Of a stretch of DNA of 64,000 nt, positions 8,552-16,700 are shown piece by piece (position 1 is the stretch's first letter; the number at the start of each line of letters is the position of its first letter). This DNA is from Pseudarthrobacter sp. NamB4 (GTDB lineage Bacteria; Actinomycetota; Actinomycetes; Actinomycetales; Micrococcaceae). Location: the NCBI RefSeq assembly GCF_005796185.1, contig NZ_VAHM01000001.1:248001-312000 (forward strand). The letters are read 5' to 3'. Below the pieces are notes generated by a model that did not search any database, was not told the origin of the DNA, and saw nothing but the letters and a program-made list of their open reading frames with translations. The translations under genes were made by a program, and so were the position numbers.

Positions 8552-9310
8552 TCATGCTTTCACCGCCCGCCATGCCAGCGTCAGGTACGGCAGCTGCAGT
8601 TTCTCGCCCGGAGCGTGGCCCAAGTGCTCATGCAGGTACCAGTTGAGGTTGGCCAGCACCTTGGCGCGGGTGGTTTCACTTGCCCGCAGGTAGTAGCTCC
8701 GGGACTTGGTCAGTTCCATTAGGTCATGGCTGGTGACAGTGTCCTGCCAGTGCATCACATGGCTTTCCAACCCTTCGAACTCAGGTCCCACGAGTGGCCG
8801 GAAACCGGGTTTGTAGACGTCCCCGGCGTGCATGATCCGGGAGAGCCGGTGCACCCAGGGGACGGAGGTGTCCAGCTGGTTCCAGACCAGGCCCAGCGCT
8901 CCCTGCGGGCGGAGGACCCGGGCCAGCTCTGTGCTTGCCCTGAGTGCATCGCACCAGTGCCATGCCTGGGCGACGGTGGCGACGTCGAACGCTGCCTCCG
9001 GGAGGCCTGATTCCTCTGCGGTTCCCATGACAGCCGTGGCAGCAGGGCAGCGCGCCTCCAACTGTCCGAGCATGTCGGCTGAAGGATCGATGGCCGTGAC
9101 GGAGAGCCCCTGTGCCAGCAGCAGCTCCGTGAATTTGCCGGTGCCGGCACCAACATCTAGTGCGTGGTGGGCTCCCGGAGGCACCAGCCAGTGCGCGGAT
9201 TCGGCGGGATAGCCCGGCCGCACCCTCTGATAGTGTTCGCCGCCGTCCTGAAAGCTACGGCCGAGCTCCTGCCGCCGCCCGTGATCCAGTTTGGGGCCAC
9301 CCCGTACCAC
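8552..9310 (-). CDS. Class I SAM-dependent methyltransferase
   Basis: Small-molecule or unknown-substrate methyltransferase of the UbiE/Methyltransf_11 type. The 252-residue product, from a GTG start, contains the S-adenosylmethionine motif I ALDVGAGTGKFTELL (about residues 50-64), motif II around TAIDPSADML, and post-motif residues FDVATVAQAWHWCD. The substrate cannot be inferred. It lies 86 bases downstream of the riboswitch-controlled class V aminotransferase and 49 bases upstream of the DtxR-type regulator on the same strand, so it may be co-transcribed with either. Confidence 0.82.
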   Translation of the reverse strand: MVRGGPKLDHGRRQELGRSFQDGGEHYQRVRPGYPAESAHWLVPPGAHHALDVGAGTGKFTELLLAQGLSVTAIDPSADMLGQLEARCPAATAVMGTAEESGLPEAAFDVATVAQAWHWCDALRASTELARVLRPQGALGLVWNQLDTSVPWVHRLSRIMHAGDVYKPGFRPLVGPEFEGLESHVMHWQDTVTSHDLMELTKSRSYYLRASETTRAKVLANLNWYLHEHLGHAPGEKLQLPYLTLAWRAVKA

Positions 9311-9396
9311 GTGAGGGCCTCCTTCATCCGGTGTCTTTGGTGTGCTCCGAATCTACCGCATCAGGCGCCGCTGTCCCGGGCAGGAAGGCCCGGGGC

Positions 9397-10806
9397 TCAG
9401 TCGTCGATGCAGGGGGCGGCGCCGGCAGTTCCCGGGGTATTGGGTGCCCAGTGCGGGTAGGTGCGGTTGTCGTTGGCGGGCACCCAGCGGCCTGAATCCA
9501 CTACATAGTCCCAGCCCAGCCCCTTGCTGCGCAGTTCGCGGATACCCGTCAGCAGCCGCTGGGCGTCTTCCAGCCTGGATCCGACGCCGAAGCTGGCCCG
9601 CAGGGAACCGGAGGGAAGCCCCAGCCGCTTCAGCAGCGGGTGCGCGCAGAAGCGGCCGTCGCGGAGGCCCACCCCGTGCTCAGCGGAGAGGTAGGCCGCC
9701 ACCAGGCCGGCGTCGTATCCCTCGACGGAAAAGTTCACCACGCCGATGGTGTCCGTGTCCGGGTCGGTGTCCTTGAAAATCTGGTGGACAGTGACGCCCT
9801 CGATGTCCTGCAGCCCATCCACCAGGAAAGAACGGATGGCTGCTTCGTGGGCGTGCCACCGGTCAAGGTCCAGTCCGGCCAGGACCTGCGTGGCGCGGGC
9901 CAGCGTAGCTGCACCGAGGACGTTGGGTGATCCGCCCTCGTGGCGGGCCGGGCCCGTTGCCCAGCTGACGCCGTCGAGCCTTGCTTCTTTCACGGCGCCC
10001 CCGCCCGCCAGGTGGGGTGTACCCGAGTCCAGCCAGTCCGCGCGTCCTACCAGCACGCCCGCACCAAACGGCGCATAGAGCTTGTGCCCGGAGAACGCGA
10101 GGTAGTCGACGCCATCGGCAGCGATGTCAACACGGCGGTGCGGCGCCAGCTGGGCGGCGTCAACCACGATCCGCGCGCCATGTTCGTGGGCAAGCGACGC
10201 CAGGGCCCTGATGGGAAGGATCTCGCCGGTGACGTTGGAGGCGCCCGTGACTGCAACAAGGCTCACACCGCCCTGTTCCAGCTCTGCCCTTACCGCAGCG
10301 ATGGTTCCTGAGATCGTGTCGGCTGCCACGAGGCTGCGGTGCGGGATGCCCTGCCACGGCAGCAGGTTGGCGTGGTGTTCGATGTCGAGGTACAGGACAT
10401 CGCCATCCGGCCGTCCATCCGTGGCGGGCAGGCAGCCGGCCAGGAGGTTCAGCGAGTCCGTGGTATTCCGGGTGAAGATGACTGAGTCGTCCGGGCGGCC
10501 GCCCACGAAGTCCCGGACGATGGCGCGGGCATTCTCGTATACGGACGTGCTGATCTGGGAGGCATAGCCTGCACCGCGGTGGACGCTGGCGTAGTAGGGC
10601 AGGATTTCGTTGAGGTACGCGGACACCACAGAGAGTGCCGGGGCGGACGCTCCGTAGTCGAGGTTGGCGTAGCGGATGTGGCCGCCGTGGATCAGCGGAG
10701 CCTGGATTTCAGCACCGGTGACTGCTGCCAAGGGCTGGACGGCGACAGCGTTGCGCTGATCGAAAATAACGTCGGCGGCGTTGGGGGAGACGGTGGCAGT
10801 TGTCAC
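9397..10806 (-). CDS. Class V aminotransferase, cysteine-desulfurase-like (PLP)
   Basis: PLP enzyme of the NifS/SufS/CsdA fold, probably a cysteine desulfurase or related sulfur enzyme. The GTG start has GAGGT six bases upstream; the product is 469 residues. Visible: the N-terminal YANLDYGASAPA segment, the PLP site ARIVVDAAQLAPHR, and the Schiff-base lysine in FSGHKLYAPFGAG (about residue 245). A SufS-type RxGxHC loop is not obvious; the matching region reads GLRDGRFCAHPLLKR, with Cys next to Ala-His. The protein is longer than SufS (about 410). Its leader contains a SAM-IV riboswitch and terminator, which places it in sulfur amino-acid metabolism; it is not next to suf or isc genes. Confidence 0.82.
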   Translation of the reverse strand: MTTATVSPNAADVIFDQRNAVAVQPLAAVTGAEIQAPLIHGGHIRYANLDYGASAPALSVVSAYLNEILPYYASVHRGAGYASQISTSVYENARAIVRDFVGGRPDDSVIFTRNTTDSLNLLAGCLPATDGRPDGDVLYLDIEHHANLLPWQGIPHRSLVAADTISGTIAAVRAELEQGGVSLVAVTGASNVTGEILPIRALASLAHEHGARIVVDAAQLAPHRRVDIAADGVDYLAFSGHKLYAPFGAGVLVGRADWLDSGTPHLAGGGAVKEARLDGVSWATGPARHEGGSPNVLGAATLARATQVLAGLDLDRWHAHEAAIRSFLVDGLQDIEGVTVHQIFKDTDPDTDTIGVVNFSVEGYDAGLVAAYLSAEHGVGLRDGRFCAHPLLKRLGLPSGSLRASFGVGSRLEDAQRLLTGIRELRSKGLGWDYVVDSGRWVPANDNRTYPHWAPNTPGTAGAAPCIDD

Positions 10807-10821
10807 AGAGACCTCACTTCG

Positions 10822-10846
10822 AAAAAGGACTCCGCTCCGGGAATCC
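10822..10846 (-). terminator. Riboswitch expression-platform terminator
   Basis: Read on the minus strand, a seven-base-pair stem (10846-10840 with 10833-10827, one G-U) with a six-base loop is followed by five T residues (10826-10822), ending 15 bases before the GTG of the class V aminotransferase. It lies about 30 bases after the SAM-IV core, so binding of SAM probably favours termination. The stem is short, so efficiency is uncertain. Confidence 0.6.
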
Positions 10847-10876
10847 GCGCTTGCCGCATCCGTTCCGGACCGGCCT

Positions 10877-10955
10877 GGTCGTCACCCGGGGCACCCCACC
10901 GCGAATGGAGGGTTGCCGGCCAGCAAACCGGGGTTTAGCGCTGGCACTCGTGACC
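10877..10955 (-). promoter_or_regulatory. SAM-IV riboswitch
   Basis: Cis-acting S-adenosylmethionine aptamer. Read on the minus strand it begins GGTCACGAGTGCCAGCG, continues with CTGGCCGGCAACCCTCC, then GCGGTGGGGTGCCCC, and closes with GGGTGACGACC; the GGTC/GACC ends form the P1 stem. These conserved blocks and their order match the actinobacterial SAM-IV class as I remember it. The aptamer lies 70 bases upstream of the class V aminotransferase start. The surrounding non-coding stretch (10807-11116) otherwise holds this gene's promoter region and the hisN terminator. Confidence 0.88.
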
Positions 10956-11031
10956 TGGTTAAGAGCCTAGGACATGGGCCGGGAAGGCTAAAAGCCGGCG
11001 GCAATGTTAAGGGCTTTGTTACGTCGGGTTG

Positions 11032-11092
11032 AAAAAGCCGTCTTTCGCCGAAGAAGACGACGGCGGGCGCCTCCTTGGGAAGGTGCCCGCCG
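11032..11092 (-). terminator. Terminator region of hisN
   Basis: On the minus strand after the hisN stop there is a 12-base-pair stem (11092-11081 with 11072-11061, one G-U). A second overlapping option (11064-11059 with 11042-11037) leads directly into five T residues at 11036-11032. Either fold ends the doxX-aroA-rsgA-hisN transcript before the divergent riboswitch leader. Confidence 0.75.
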
Positions 11093-11116
11093 TGGAATCT
11101 TCGAAAAAGGGAGGGA

Positions 11117-11929
11117 TCAGAGCAGGTCATCCAGATCCGGGTTCAGGCGGCGCAGCACCTCTGAATGCAGGATGGAATTCGTGGCCAGGGCGTTGCCGCC
11201 GAACGGGCCGTCCTCGCCTTCAAGGGAGGTGAAGCGGCCGCCAGCTTCAACGACAATGGGCACCAGGGCGGCCATGTCGTACAGGTTCAGTTCCGGTTCG
11301 CAGGCGATGTCCACCGAACCCTCGGCCACCATGCAGTAGGACCAAAAATCACCGAAGGCACGGGTACGCCACACGTCCTCGGTGAGGCCCAGGAACTCAT
11401 CAAGGTTCCCGCGCTCCTTCCAGCCGCCAAGGCTGGAGTAGGAAAGGGAAGCGTCGGACAAGCGGGACACATTGGATACCCGGAGGCGGGTGGCGGCCGC
11501 AAGGGAACGTCCCATGTAGGCGCCCATGCCCTTAGCTGCCCACCAGCGCTTGCCCAGCGCTGGAGCGCTGACCACGCCCACCACGGGCTCGCCCTCGTCC
11601 ACAAGCGCGATCAGGGTGGCCCAAACGGGCACGCCCCGGACAAAGTTCTTGGTGCCGTCAATGGGGTCGATGATCCACCGGCGTGATCCGTGACCCGTGC
11701 TGCCGAACTCCTCGCCGAGGACGGCGTCACGTGGACGGGAACGGGAGAGCTGACCGCGGATGGCTTCTTCCGCTGCCTTGTCCGCATCGGTGACAGGCGT
11801 CAGGTCCGGCTTGGTCTCAACGTGGAGGTCCAGGGCCTTGAAGCGGCTCATGGTCTGGTCATCCACGGAATCGGCCAGGACATGAGCCAGGCGCAGGTCA
11901 TCGTTATAGCTCGAGGCGGGTTGGATCAT
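11117..11929 (-). CDS. hisN: Histidinol-phosphatase, inositol monophosphatase family
   Basis: Dephosphorylates L-histidinol phosphate in histidine synthesis, the role of the IMPase-fold HisN of actinobacteria. The 270-residue protein has the metal-binding motifs DAVLGEEFG (Glu), [18 protein letters not shown] (Asp-Pro-Ile-Asp) and a C-terminal [13 protein letters not shown] in place of the usual WD segment. The long [12 protein letters not shown] block is typical of HisN rather than SuhB or CysQ. It is the last gene of the doxX-aroA-rsgA run, 46 bases after rsgA. Another inositol-phosphate phosphatase activity cannot be excluded from sequence. Confidence 0.88.
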   Translation of the reverse strand: MIQPASSYNDDLRLAHVLADSVDDQTMSRFKALDLHVETKPDLTPVTDADKAAEEAIRGQLSRSRPRDAVLGEEFGSTGHGSRRWIIDPIDGTKNFVRGVPVWATLIALVDEGEPVVGVVSAPALGKRWWAAKGMGAYMGRSLAAATRLRVSNVSRLSDASLSYSSLGGWKERGNLDEFLGLTEDVWRTRAFGDFWSYCMVAEGSVDIACEPELNLYDMAALVPIVVEAGGRFTSLEGEDGPFGGNALATNSILHSEVLRRLNPDLDDLL

Positions 11930-11975
11930 GCTTCCAAACTACCGTCTGCACGCGCTTCTGCCGGGAACCGGGCCG

Positions 11976-13055
11976 TCAGTTGATACTGCCCAGTTCCTTG
12001 GCGTCCTGGGCTTCCATCCGCGGATCAGCGCCGAGGAGCCGCCGCAGTGAGGCCAGCCGTGCTTCACCAGTGGGGCCTGCGCGGCCTGCGGCAACCCAGG
12101 CGTCCAGTCCGCAGTCCACGGCAGTGGCGGTGTGCTTGCAGCCCCGCTCGCAGTCGTCGGTGCCGGGGGCGAGGTCGGGGAAGGACCGCAGGATCCTGTC
12201 CGGATCGACGTGGGCCAGCCCAAAGGAGCGGATGCCGGGGGTGTCGATGATCCAGCTGCCGGGAGGTGCGTCCGCGAGGCGCAGCGCGAGCGCAGAAGAG
12301 GAGGTATGCCGGCCCCGGCCGGTCACGGCGTTCACCCCGCCGGTGGCGCGTTCAGCTCCGGTCAGCGCATTCACCATGGTTGACTTGCCGACGCCCGAAT
12401 GGCCCAGCATGACGGTGACTTTCCCGTCGAGGTGAGTCCGCAGTTCGGCGACTGCGGTGCTGTCGAGGCGTGCGGACAGGCCGTCGTCGGAGCGGGCGTC
12501 GATGCCGGACGCCCGGGTATCCGCGGTGCGGCTGATGATCACCGGGAAGTCAAGGTGCGTGTAGTTGGAGAGCAGCTCCGCGGGATCCTTGACGTCCGCC
12601 TTGGTGACCAGCAGGATGGGGTCGATTCCGGCGTCGTAGGCGGCCACCAGCGCCCGGTCGATGAAGCCGGTGCGCGGTTCAGGGTTGGCCGCGGCTACCA
12701 CGATGACCAGTTGGTCGGCATTGGCGACCACGGCCCGTTCAACCGGATCTGTGTCGTCAGCGCTGCGGCGCAGGAGCGTCTTGCGGTCCTGGATCTTCAC
12801 CAGGCGCGCCAAGGTGTGCGGGTCGCCTGAAACGTCTCCCACGAGCGAGACGAAATCCCCGGCAACCACCGGGTTCCTTCGGAGTTCCCGTGCCCTGGCG
12901 GCGACGACCATCCGCTCGTTTCCCGAATCCTCACCGACCACCGCGGTGTACCGGCCCCGGTCCACGGTGATGATGCGGCCCGTGACGGCGTCATCGTGGC
13001 TGGGACGGTCCTTGGTGCGGGGCCGGGACCCCTTCTTGTTGGGGCGGACGCGCAC
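11976..13055 (-). CDS. rsgA: Ribosome small subunit-dependent GTPase A
   Basis: GTPase that assists late maturation of the 30S subunit. The GTG at 13055, 19 bases after the aroA stop, gives 359 residues beginning MRVRPNKKGSRPRTK. An OB-fold domain (about 20-95) precedes a circularly permuted GTPase core: the G4 motif LLVTKADV comes first, then P-loop GHSGVGKST, then G3 in IIDTPGI. A C-terminal zinc knuckle reads CERGCKHT ... DCGL. The permuted order is diagnostic of the family. It is flanked by aroA and hisN in the conserved actinobacterial cluster. Confidence 0.95.
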   Translation of the reverse strand: MRVRPNKKGSRPRTKDRPSHDDAVTGRIITVDRGRYTAVVGEDSGNERMVVAARARELRRNPVVAGDFVSLVGDVSGDPHTLARLVKIQDRKTLLRRSADDTDPVERAVVANADQLVIVVAAANPEPRTGFIDRALVAAYDAGIDPILLVTKADVKDPAELLSNYTHLDFPVIISRTADTRASGIDARSDDGLSARLDSTAVAELRTHLDGKVTVMLGHSGVGKSTMVNALTGAERATGGVNAVTGRGRHTSSSALALRLADAPPGSWIIDTPGIRSFGLAHVDPDRILRSFPDLAPGTDDCERGCKHTATAVDCGLDAWVAAGRAGPTGEARLASLRRLLGADPRMEAQDAKELGSIN

Positions 13056-13074
13056 ATCCGATTCGTCCCAGGAG

Positions 13075-14463
13075 TCAGTCCTGCGAGGCACTGCCGGAAC
13101 CTTCCGCCCCCGCCCCCGCCGGGCTGTTCTGGCTGAGCATGTCCTCCCACAACCGGGGAAAGTCGGGCATGGTCTTCGCCGTGGTGGCAATGTCCTCCAC
13201 CTGGACGCCTTCAACGGCCAGGCCGAGGATCGCACCGGCCGTGGCCATGCGGTGGTCGGCGTAGCTGTGGACGACGCCGCCGTGCAGCCTGGCAGGGCGG
13301 ACCACCAGGCCATCGGTCGTTTCCTCGGCGTCGCCGCCAAGGCGGTTAATCTCCGTGACCAGGGCAGCAAGCCGGTCCGTCTCGTGCCCGCGCAGGTGGG
13401 CGATACCGCTCAGCCGCGAGGGACCTGTGGCCAGTGCGCATAACGCGGCAACGGTAGGGGCAAGCTCGCTGGTGTCGGCGAAGTCTCCGCCCTGGATGGC
13501 AGGGCCCCCGGTAACCGTCAGGACGCCGTCGCGCAGTGTGACGTCGGCTCCCATCCTGGCAAGGATGCTGCGCCACAGGTCGCCCACCTGCTGGGTTTCC
13601 TCAGGCCAGTTGGGAATGCGCACTGTTCCGCCGGACGCCAGTGCCGCAGCGAGGAACGGACCGGCGTTCGAGAGGTCCTGCTCGATCCGCTGGTCAAACG
13701 CGCGAATCGGGCCGGGGCTTACAACCCAGTGGTTGGGGACGGAATCATCAACCGCCACACCGGCGCCGCGCAGGACCGCCACGGTCATGTTGATGTGGTC
13801 GAGGCTGGGTACCGGCTTGCCGACGTGTTCCAGATGCAGCCCCTCGGTGAACCTCGCCCCTACCAGGAGCAGTGCAGACACGAACTGGGACGACGCACTG
13901 GCGTCAATCACCAGGTGCCCGCCCCGCACTTCGCCGGTACCTTCCACGATGAACGGCAACGACGACGGCGCGCTGCCATCTTCGGCCGCAACGGAGACTC
14001 CCAGCGACTTCAGGGCCTCGATGATGGTCCCCATCGGCCGCTTCCGGGCGTGGGGATCGCCGTCGAACACGCTCGCGCCCTTGCGCAGCGCCGCCAGCGG
14101 CGGAACGAACCGCATCACTGTCCCGGCGAGTCCGCAGTCGATCGCGGTGTTGGACGCGGCAGTATCCGCGGCCAGCGGGATGACCTCCAGATCGGGCCCG
14201 AAAGCACCGTCCCCGGGTACCTCCCTGATGGTGGCACCAAGCTCCCGGAGCGCCTGGATCATCAGCGCCGAGTCCCGGGAGTGCAAGGGTGCGCGCAGCC
14301 GGGATGGGCCGTCAGCCAGGGCGGCAAGGACCAGGTAGCGGTTGGTCAGCGACTTCGAACCTGGCACCGTAACGGTGGCGTTGACGGGCCGGGACGCGAA
14401 CGGCGCAGGCCAGTGGGGGACAGTGCTTCCGGATTCGTCCCGGAGGTGGGCTGGTGCGGTCAT
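13075..14463 (-). CDS. aroA: 3-phosphoshikimate 1-carboxyvinyltransferase (EPSP synthase)
   Basis: Transfers enolpyruvyl from PEP to shikimate-3-phosphate in aromatic amino-acid synthesis. The 462-residue product starts with ATG and shows the substrate-binding [19 protein letters not shown] near the N-terminus, [16 protein letters not shown] (about residues 105-120), and the C-terminal [15 protein letters not shown] with the catalytic His/Arg region. It ends with an unconserved Gly/Ser-rich tail after the core. It follows the DoxX gene by six bases and precedes rsgA by 19, so all are likely one transcript. Confidence 0.95.
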   Translation of the reverse strand: MTAPAHLRDESGSTVPHWPAPFASRPVNATVTVPGSKSLTNRYLVLAALADGPSRLRAPLHSRDSALMIQALRELGATIREVPGDGAFGPDLEVIPLAADTAASNTAIDCGLAGTVMRFVPPLAALRKGASVFDGDPHARKRPMGTIIEALKSLGVSVAAEDGSAPSSLPFIVEGTGEVRGGHLVIDASASSQFVSALLLVGARFTEGLHLEHVGKPVPSLDHINMTVAVLRGAGVAVDDSVPNHWVVSPGPIRAFDQRIEQDLSNAGPFLAAALASGGTVRIPNWPEETQQVGDLWRSILARMGADVTLRDGVLTVTGGPAIQGGDFADTSELAPTVAALCALATGPSRLSGIAHLRGHETDRLAALVTEINRLGGDAEETTDGLVVRPARLHGGVVHSYADHRMATAGAILGLAVEGVQVEDIATTAKTMPDFPRLWEDMLSQNSPAGAGAEGSGSASQD

Positions 14464-14469
14464 TCGCTG

Positions 14470-15018
14470 CTAGGCCCCCGTGGCCTGCTCCACGGCGCGG
14501 CGCACGGCCTTGTCCGCCTTGTGGAGCTTTTTGTTGGTGTTCTTCCTGACGTCGGCGGCGAGGTGGGTGGCGCCCCTGCGTGCATCGGCTGCGAGGTGTT
14601 CCGCACGCCACGCCATGCCCGGTTTGCCGGCAGTGTCCACCGAGGCCAGCAGTGCGCCGCCGCTCAGGGACAGGTTCTTGAGGAGCTGGTTCCGCCGGTT
14701 TGCACGGCCCTCCTTGTTGCTGATGTCTGCGCTGCGCCATTCCACGAAGGTATTGAGCAGGGAAATGACGGTGAGCAGCGTGGCTGACAGCCTGGAGAAC
14801 TTGCCCAGTCCGAAAAGAACGCCGGCGCCCACCTGCGTTCCGCCGATGACACGGGCCAGGGTTTTCTCGTCTGACTTGAATGGCAGCGATGCGGCCGCCT
14901 TGCGCAGCAGCGGCGAGAGTTGCTGGGCGGTGTCGTCGGCGTTCTTGAGCTTGTCCACGCCGGCAAGAACAAAACTTGAGGCCAGCATGGGGCGGGCGAG
15001 CGTGCGGGTCAAGGACAT
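14470..15018 (-). CDS. DoxX family membrane protein
   Basis: Integral membrane protein of the DoxX/SURF4-like family, role unclear; members are linked to redox or thiol stress in actinobacteria. The ATG at 15018 is chosen because AGGAGG sits six bases upstream; 182 residues. Four hydrophobic helices are seen between about residues 5 and 125 (ARPMLASSFVLAGVDKL; VIGGTQVGAGVLFGLGKF; LSATLLTVISLLNTFV; LSLSGGALLASVDT), followed by a basic cytoplasmic tail rich in Lys/Arg/Ala. It is divergent from sigR, with which it shares the 15019-15342 intergenic region, and heads the aroA operon. Confidence 0.82.
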   Translation of the reverse strand: MSLTRTLARPMLASSFVLAGVDKLKNADDTAQQLSPLLRKAAASLPFKSDEKTLARVIGGTQVGAGVLFGLGKFSRLSATLLTVISLLNTFVEWRSADISNKEGRANRRNQLLKNLSLSGGALLASVDTAGKPGMAWRAEHLAADARRGATHLAADVRKNTNKKLHKADKAVRRAVEQATGA

Positions 15019-15083
15019 GAATTTCCTCCTGGATGGACGAACCGCGTCTGATGCGGCGGAGTCCGTTCTAGTCTTGCACTTTT

Positions 15084-15111
15084 GGGGAATATTTGCCGAA
15101 GGCATCCGGTT
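15084..15111 (+). promoter_or_regulatory. Candidate SigR-dependent promoter of sigR
   Basis: GGGGAAT (15084-15090) is followed after exactly 18 bases by GTT (15109-15111). This matches the GGAAT-N18-GTT consensus of SigR/SigH-type sigma factors and would give positive autoregulation. Transcription would begin near 15118, about 225 bases before the chosen sigR start. Confidence 0.55.
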
Positions 15112-15342
15112 ATGGATGTCGGATTCCGGAATGGCCGGACGGCAGGGAAATTATGGGTCGAACCGCGAATACAAAAGCAAAAGCGGGGACGCATCAGCAG
15201 ACATACAGAGCGGAGTGGGCCCTTGGCGCGGGTATTGGACGGACTTGAAGCAGCAGGCCCGGTGGCATTGGGAACAAGGGGGCCGGTATCTCCTGGCTAT
15301 GACTCGCCGCGGCCGCGGGGCCTCACAGTAGACTTGAAGGCA

Positions 15343-16137
15343 ATGAGCACCCTGGACCCGGCCGTCTCGGCCATGTATGAGGCTTCCCGCGATGAAGCAA
15401 CCGACAGTGCCGAAGCAACGGACAGTACCGCCATCTCCGGCCAGGAGGCCGTGGATTCGGCCGCTGCTCCGGCGTCCGGCCCCGCAGAGGAAACTGGCGG
15501 GGAATTGGTGGATGTTTCCACTGAATCGGTGGAAGAGCGCCGTCTGAGGTTCGAACGGGATGCCATGCAGTATGTCGACCAGCTGTACTCGGCGGCGATG
15601 CGGATGGCAAGGAATCCCTCGGATGCCGAGGACCTCGTCCAGGAGGCCTACACCAAGGCCTTCTCTGCGTTCCATCAGTACAAGCCCGGGACCAACCTCA
15701 AGGCCTGGCTGTACCGCATCCTGACCAATACGTACATCAACCTGTACCGAAAGCGTCAGCGCGAGCCGCTGCAGTCCAACTCGGACACCATCGAGGACTG
15801 GCAGTTGGCCAGGGCCGAGTCACACACGTCCAGCGGACTCCGCTCCGCTGAGGCCGAGGCGTTGGACCACCTTCCGGACTCCGACGTCAAAAGGGCACTC
15901 CAGGACATACCCGAGGAATTCCGCTTAGCGGTCTACTTCGCGGATGTTGAGGGATTTGCCTACAAGGAAATCTCAGACATCATGAACACGCCCATCGGCA
16001 CAGTGATGTCCCGGCTCCACCGCGGCCGGAGAATGTTGCGGGACATGCTGGGGGAATACGCCGCCGAGCGCGGTTTCAAAACGGCCGTCGATTCACCGGA
16101 GGCGGCAGGAAGCACACAACAGGAGAGCAGGAAATGA
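15343..16137 (+). CDS. sigR: ECF sigma factor SigR/SigH (thiol-oxidative stress)
   Basis: RNA polymerase sigma factor released by oxidised RsrA to turn on thiol-disulfide and proteolysis genes. The ATG at 15343 gives 264 residues; GAAGG lies only two bases before it, so ATG 15373 is an alternative. The first 60 residues are Ala/Glu/Ser-rich and variable. Region 2 follows ([30 protein letters not shown], given as [18 protein letters not shown] and [16 protein letters not shown]), then region 4 with the [22 protein letters not shown] helix-turn-helix ([26 protein letters not shown]). The frame is open upstream to 15082, which recalls the longer SigR' isoform of Streptomyces, but the upstream residues look non-coding. 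It overlaps rsrA by four bases. Confidence 0.93.
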   Translation: MSTLDPAVSAMYEASRDEATDSAEATDSTAISGQEAVDSAAAPASGPAEETGGELVDVSTESVEERRLRFERDAMQYVDQLYSAAMRMARNPSDAEDLVQEAYTKAFSAFHQYKPGTNLKAWLYRILTNTYINLYRKRQREPLQSNSDTIEDWQLARAESHTSSGLRSAEAEALDHLPDSDVKRALQDIPEEFRLAVYFADVEGFAYKEISDIMNTPIGTVMSRLHRGRRMLRDMLGEYAAERGFKTAVDSPEAAGSTQQESRK

Positions 16138-16394
16138 GCGACTGCCAGGGATTGGGCGATTGCGATGACACCCGGATGCAACGCATTTACGAGTACCTCG
16201 ACGGCGCCTTGACCCGCGAGGACATCACGGAGATCAAGAACCACCTTGATGACTGCCCCGAATGCACGGAGCAGTACGACCTTGAGTGCGTGATCCGCAA
16301 CCTGGTTAAACGCTCCTGCACTGAGGCTGCTCCGGAGAACCTGAAGAACGCCATTCTTGACCGGATCCATTCGATCCGCCCGGTTGAGGCCTAG
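16134..16394 (+). CDS. rsrA: Zinc-containing anti-sigma factor RsrA
   Basis: Redox-sensing antagonist of SigR; zinc loss and disulfide formation on oxidation free the sigma factor. The 86-residue protein has the ZAS motif H-x3-C-x2-C in NHLDDCPEC (about residues 36-44) with further cysteines at positions 4 and 10, and near 52 and 62. The N-terminal Cys-rich segment supplies the extra zinc ligand in homologues. It starts on an ATGA overlap with sigR, so the inhibitor is translated in step with its target. A strong hairpin terminator follows. Confidence 0.93.
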   Translation: MSDCQGLGDCDDTRMQRIYEYLDGALTREDITEIKNHLDDCPECTEQYDLECVIRNLVKRSCTEAAPENLKNAILDRIHSIRPVEA

Positions 16395-16437
16395 GCCGGG
16401 CAGCACCAGCCGGCCGCAGCTGAGTATGACAATAAAG

Positions 16438-16473
16438 AAGGACCCCGGAAGCCTTGTGGCTTTCGGGGTCCTT
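16438..16473. terminator. Bidirectional terminator between rsrA and bL37
   Basis: A 16-base-pair stem with one G-T pair (16438-16453 with 16458-16473) and a TTGT loop lies between the convergent rsrA and bL37 genes. The minus-strand side has a T-rich tail (TCTTTATT); the plus-strand tail is CCTTT. Confidence 0.85.
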
Positions 16474-16501
16474 CCTTTGAACCGTAGTCCCTGGCATTTG
16501 C

Positions 16502-16576
16502 CTAGGTGTTGGGGCGCTTCCCGTGGTTCGCGCCGCCACGCTTACGGTCACGACGCTTGCGTGCACGCTTGCTCAT
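16502..16576 (-). CDS. 50S ribosomal protein bL37 (24 residues)
   Basis: Tiny, very basic ribosomal protein found in actinobacterial large subunits. The product of 24 residues begins MSKRARKRRDRKR and ends ANHGKRPNT, with a Gly-Gly-Ala link between; 11 of 24 residues are Lys or Arg. AAGGAGG lies six bases upstream of the ATG, a near-perfect ribosome site, as expected for a ribosomal protein. The NHGKRPN ending is the family hallmark. Genes of this size are easily missed by automatic callers. It converges on rsrA and shares its terminator. Confidence 0.88.
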   Translation of the reverse strand: MSKRARKRRDRKRGGANHGKRPNT

Positions 16577-16700
16577 AGCTGGCCTCCTTACTGTTGGTAC
16601 TCAAAAGAGCTGCCCTCAAGTCTCCCACATCAAATGGCGGCCCGCGAACCAGGAACAGCCGCATGACCTGCGCCTGGACGCGGGAGAGGCAAGCGCGGCC

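Noticed and set aside
8503..8560. Fluoride (crcB-type) riboswitch upstream of the fluoride channel run
   Set aside because: The short gaps in this run lack the GGCGAUGG-type core and leave no room for the aptamer.
15082..15342. 87-codon N-terminal extension of SigR
   Set aside because: Residues are irregular and basic, an ATG in it lies at the proposed transcription start, and the conserved sigma regions begin far downstream; it is noted as a possibility only.
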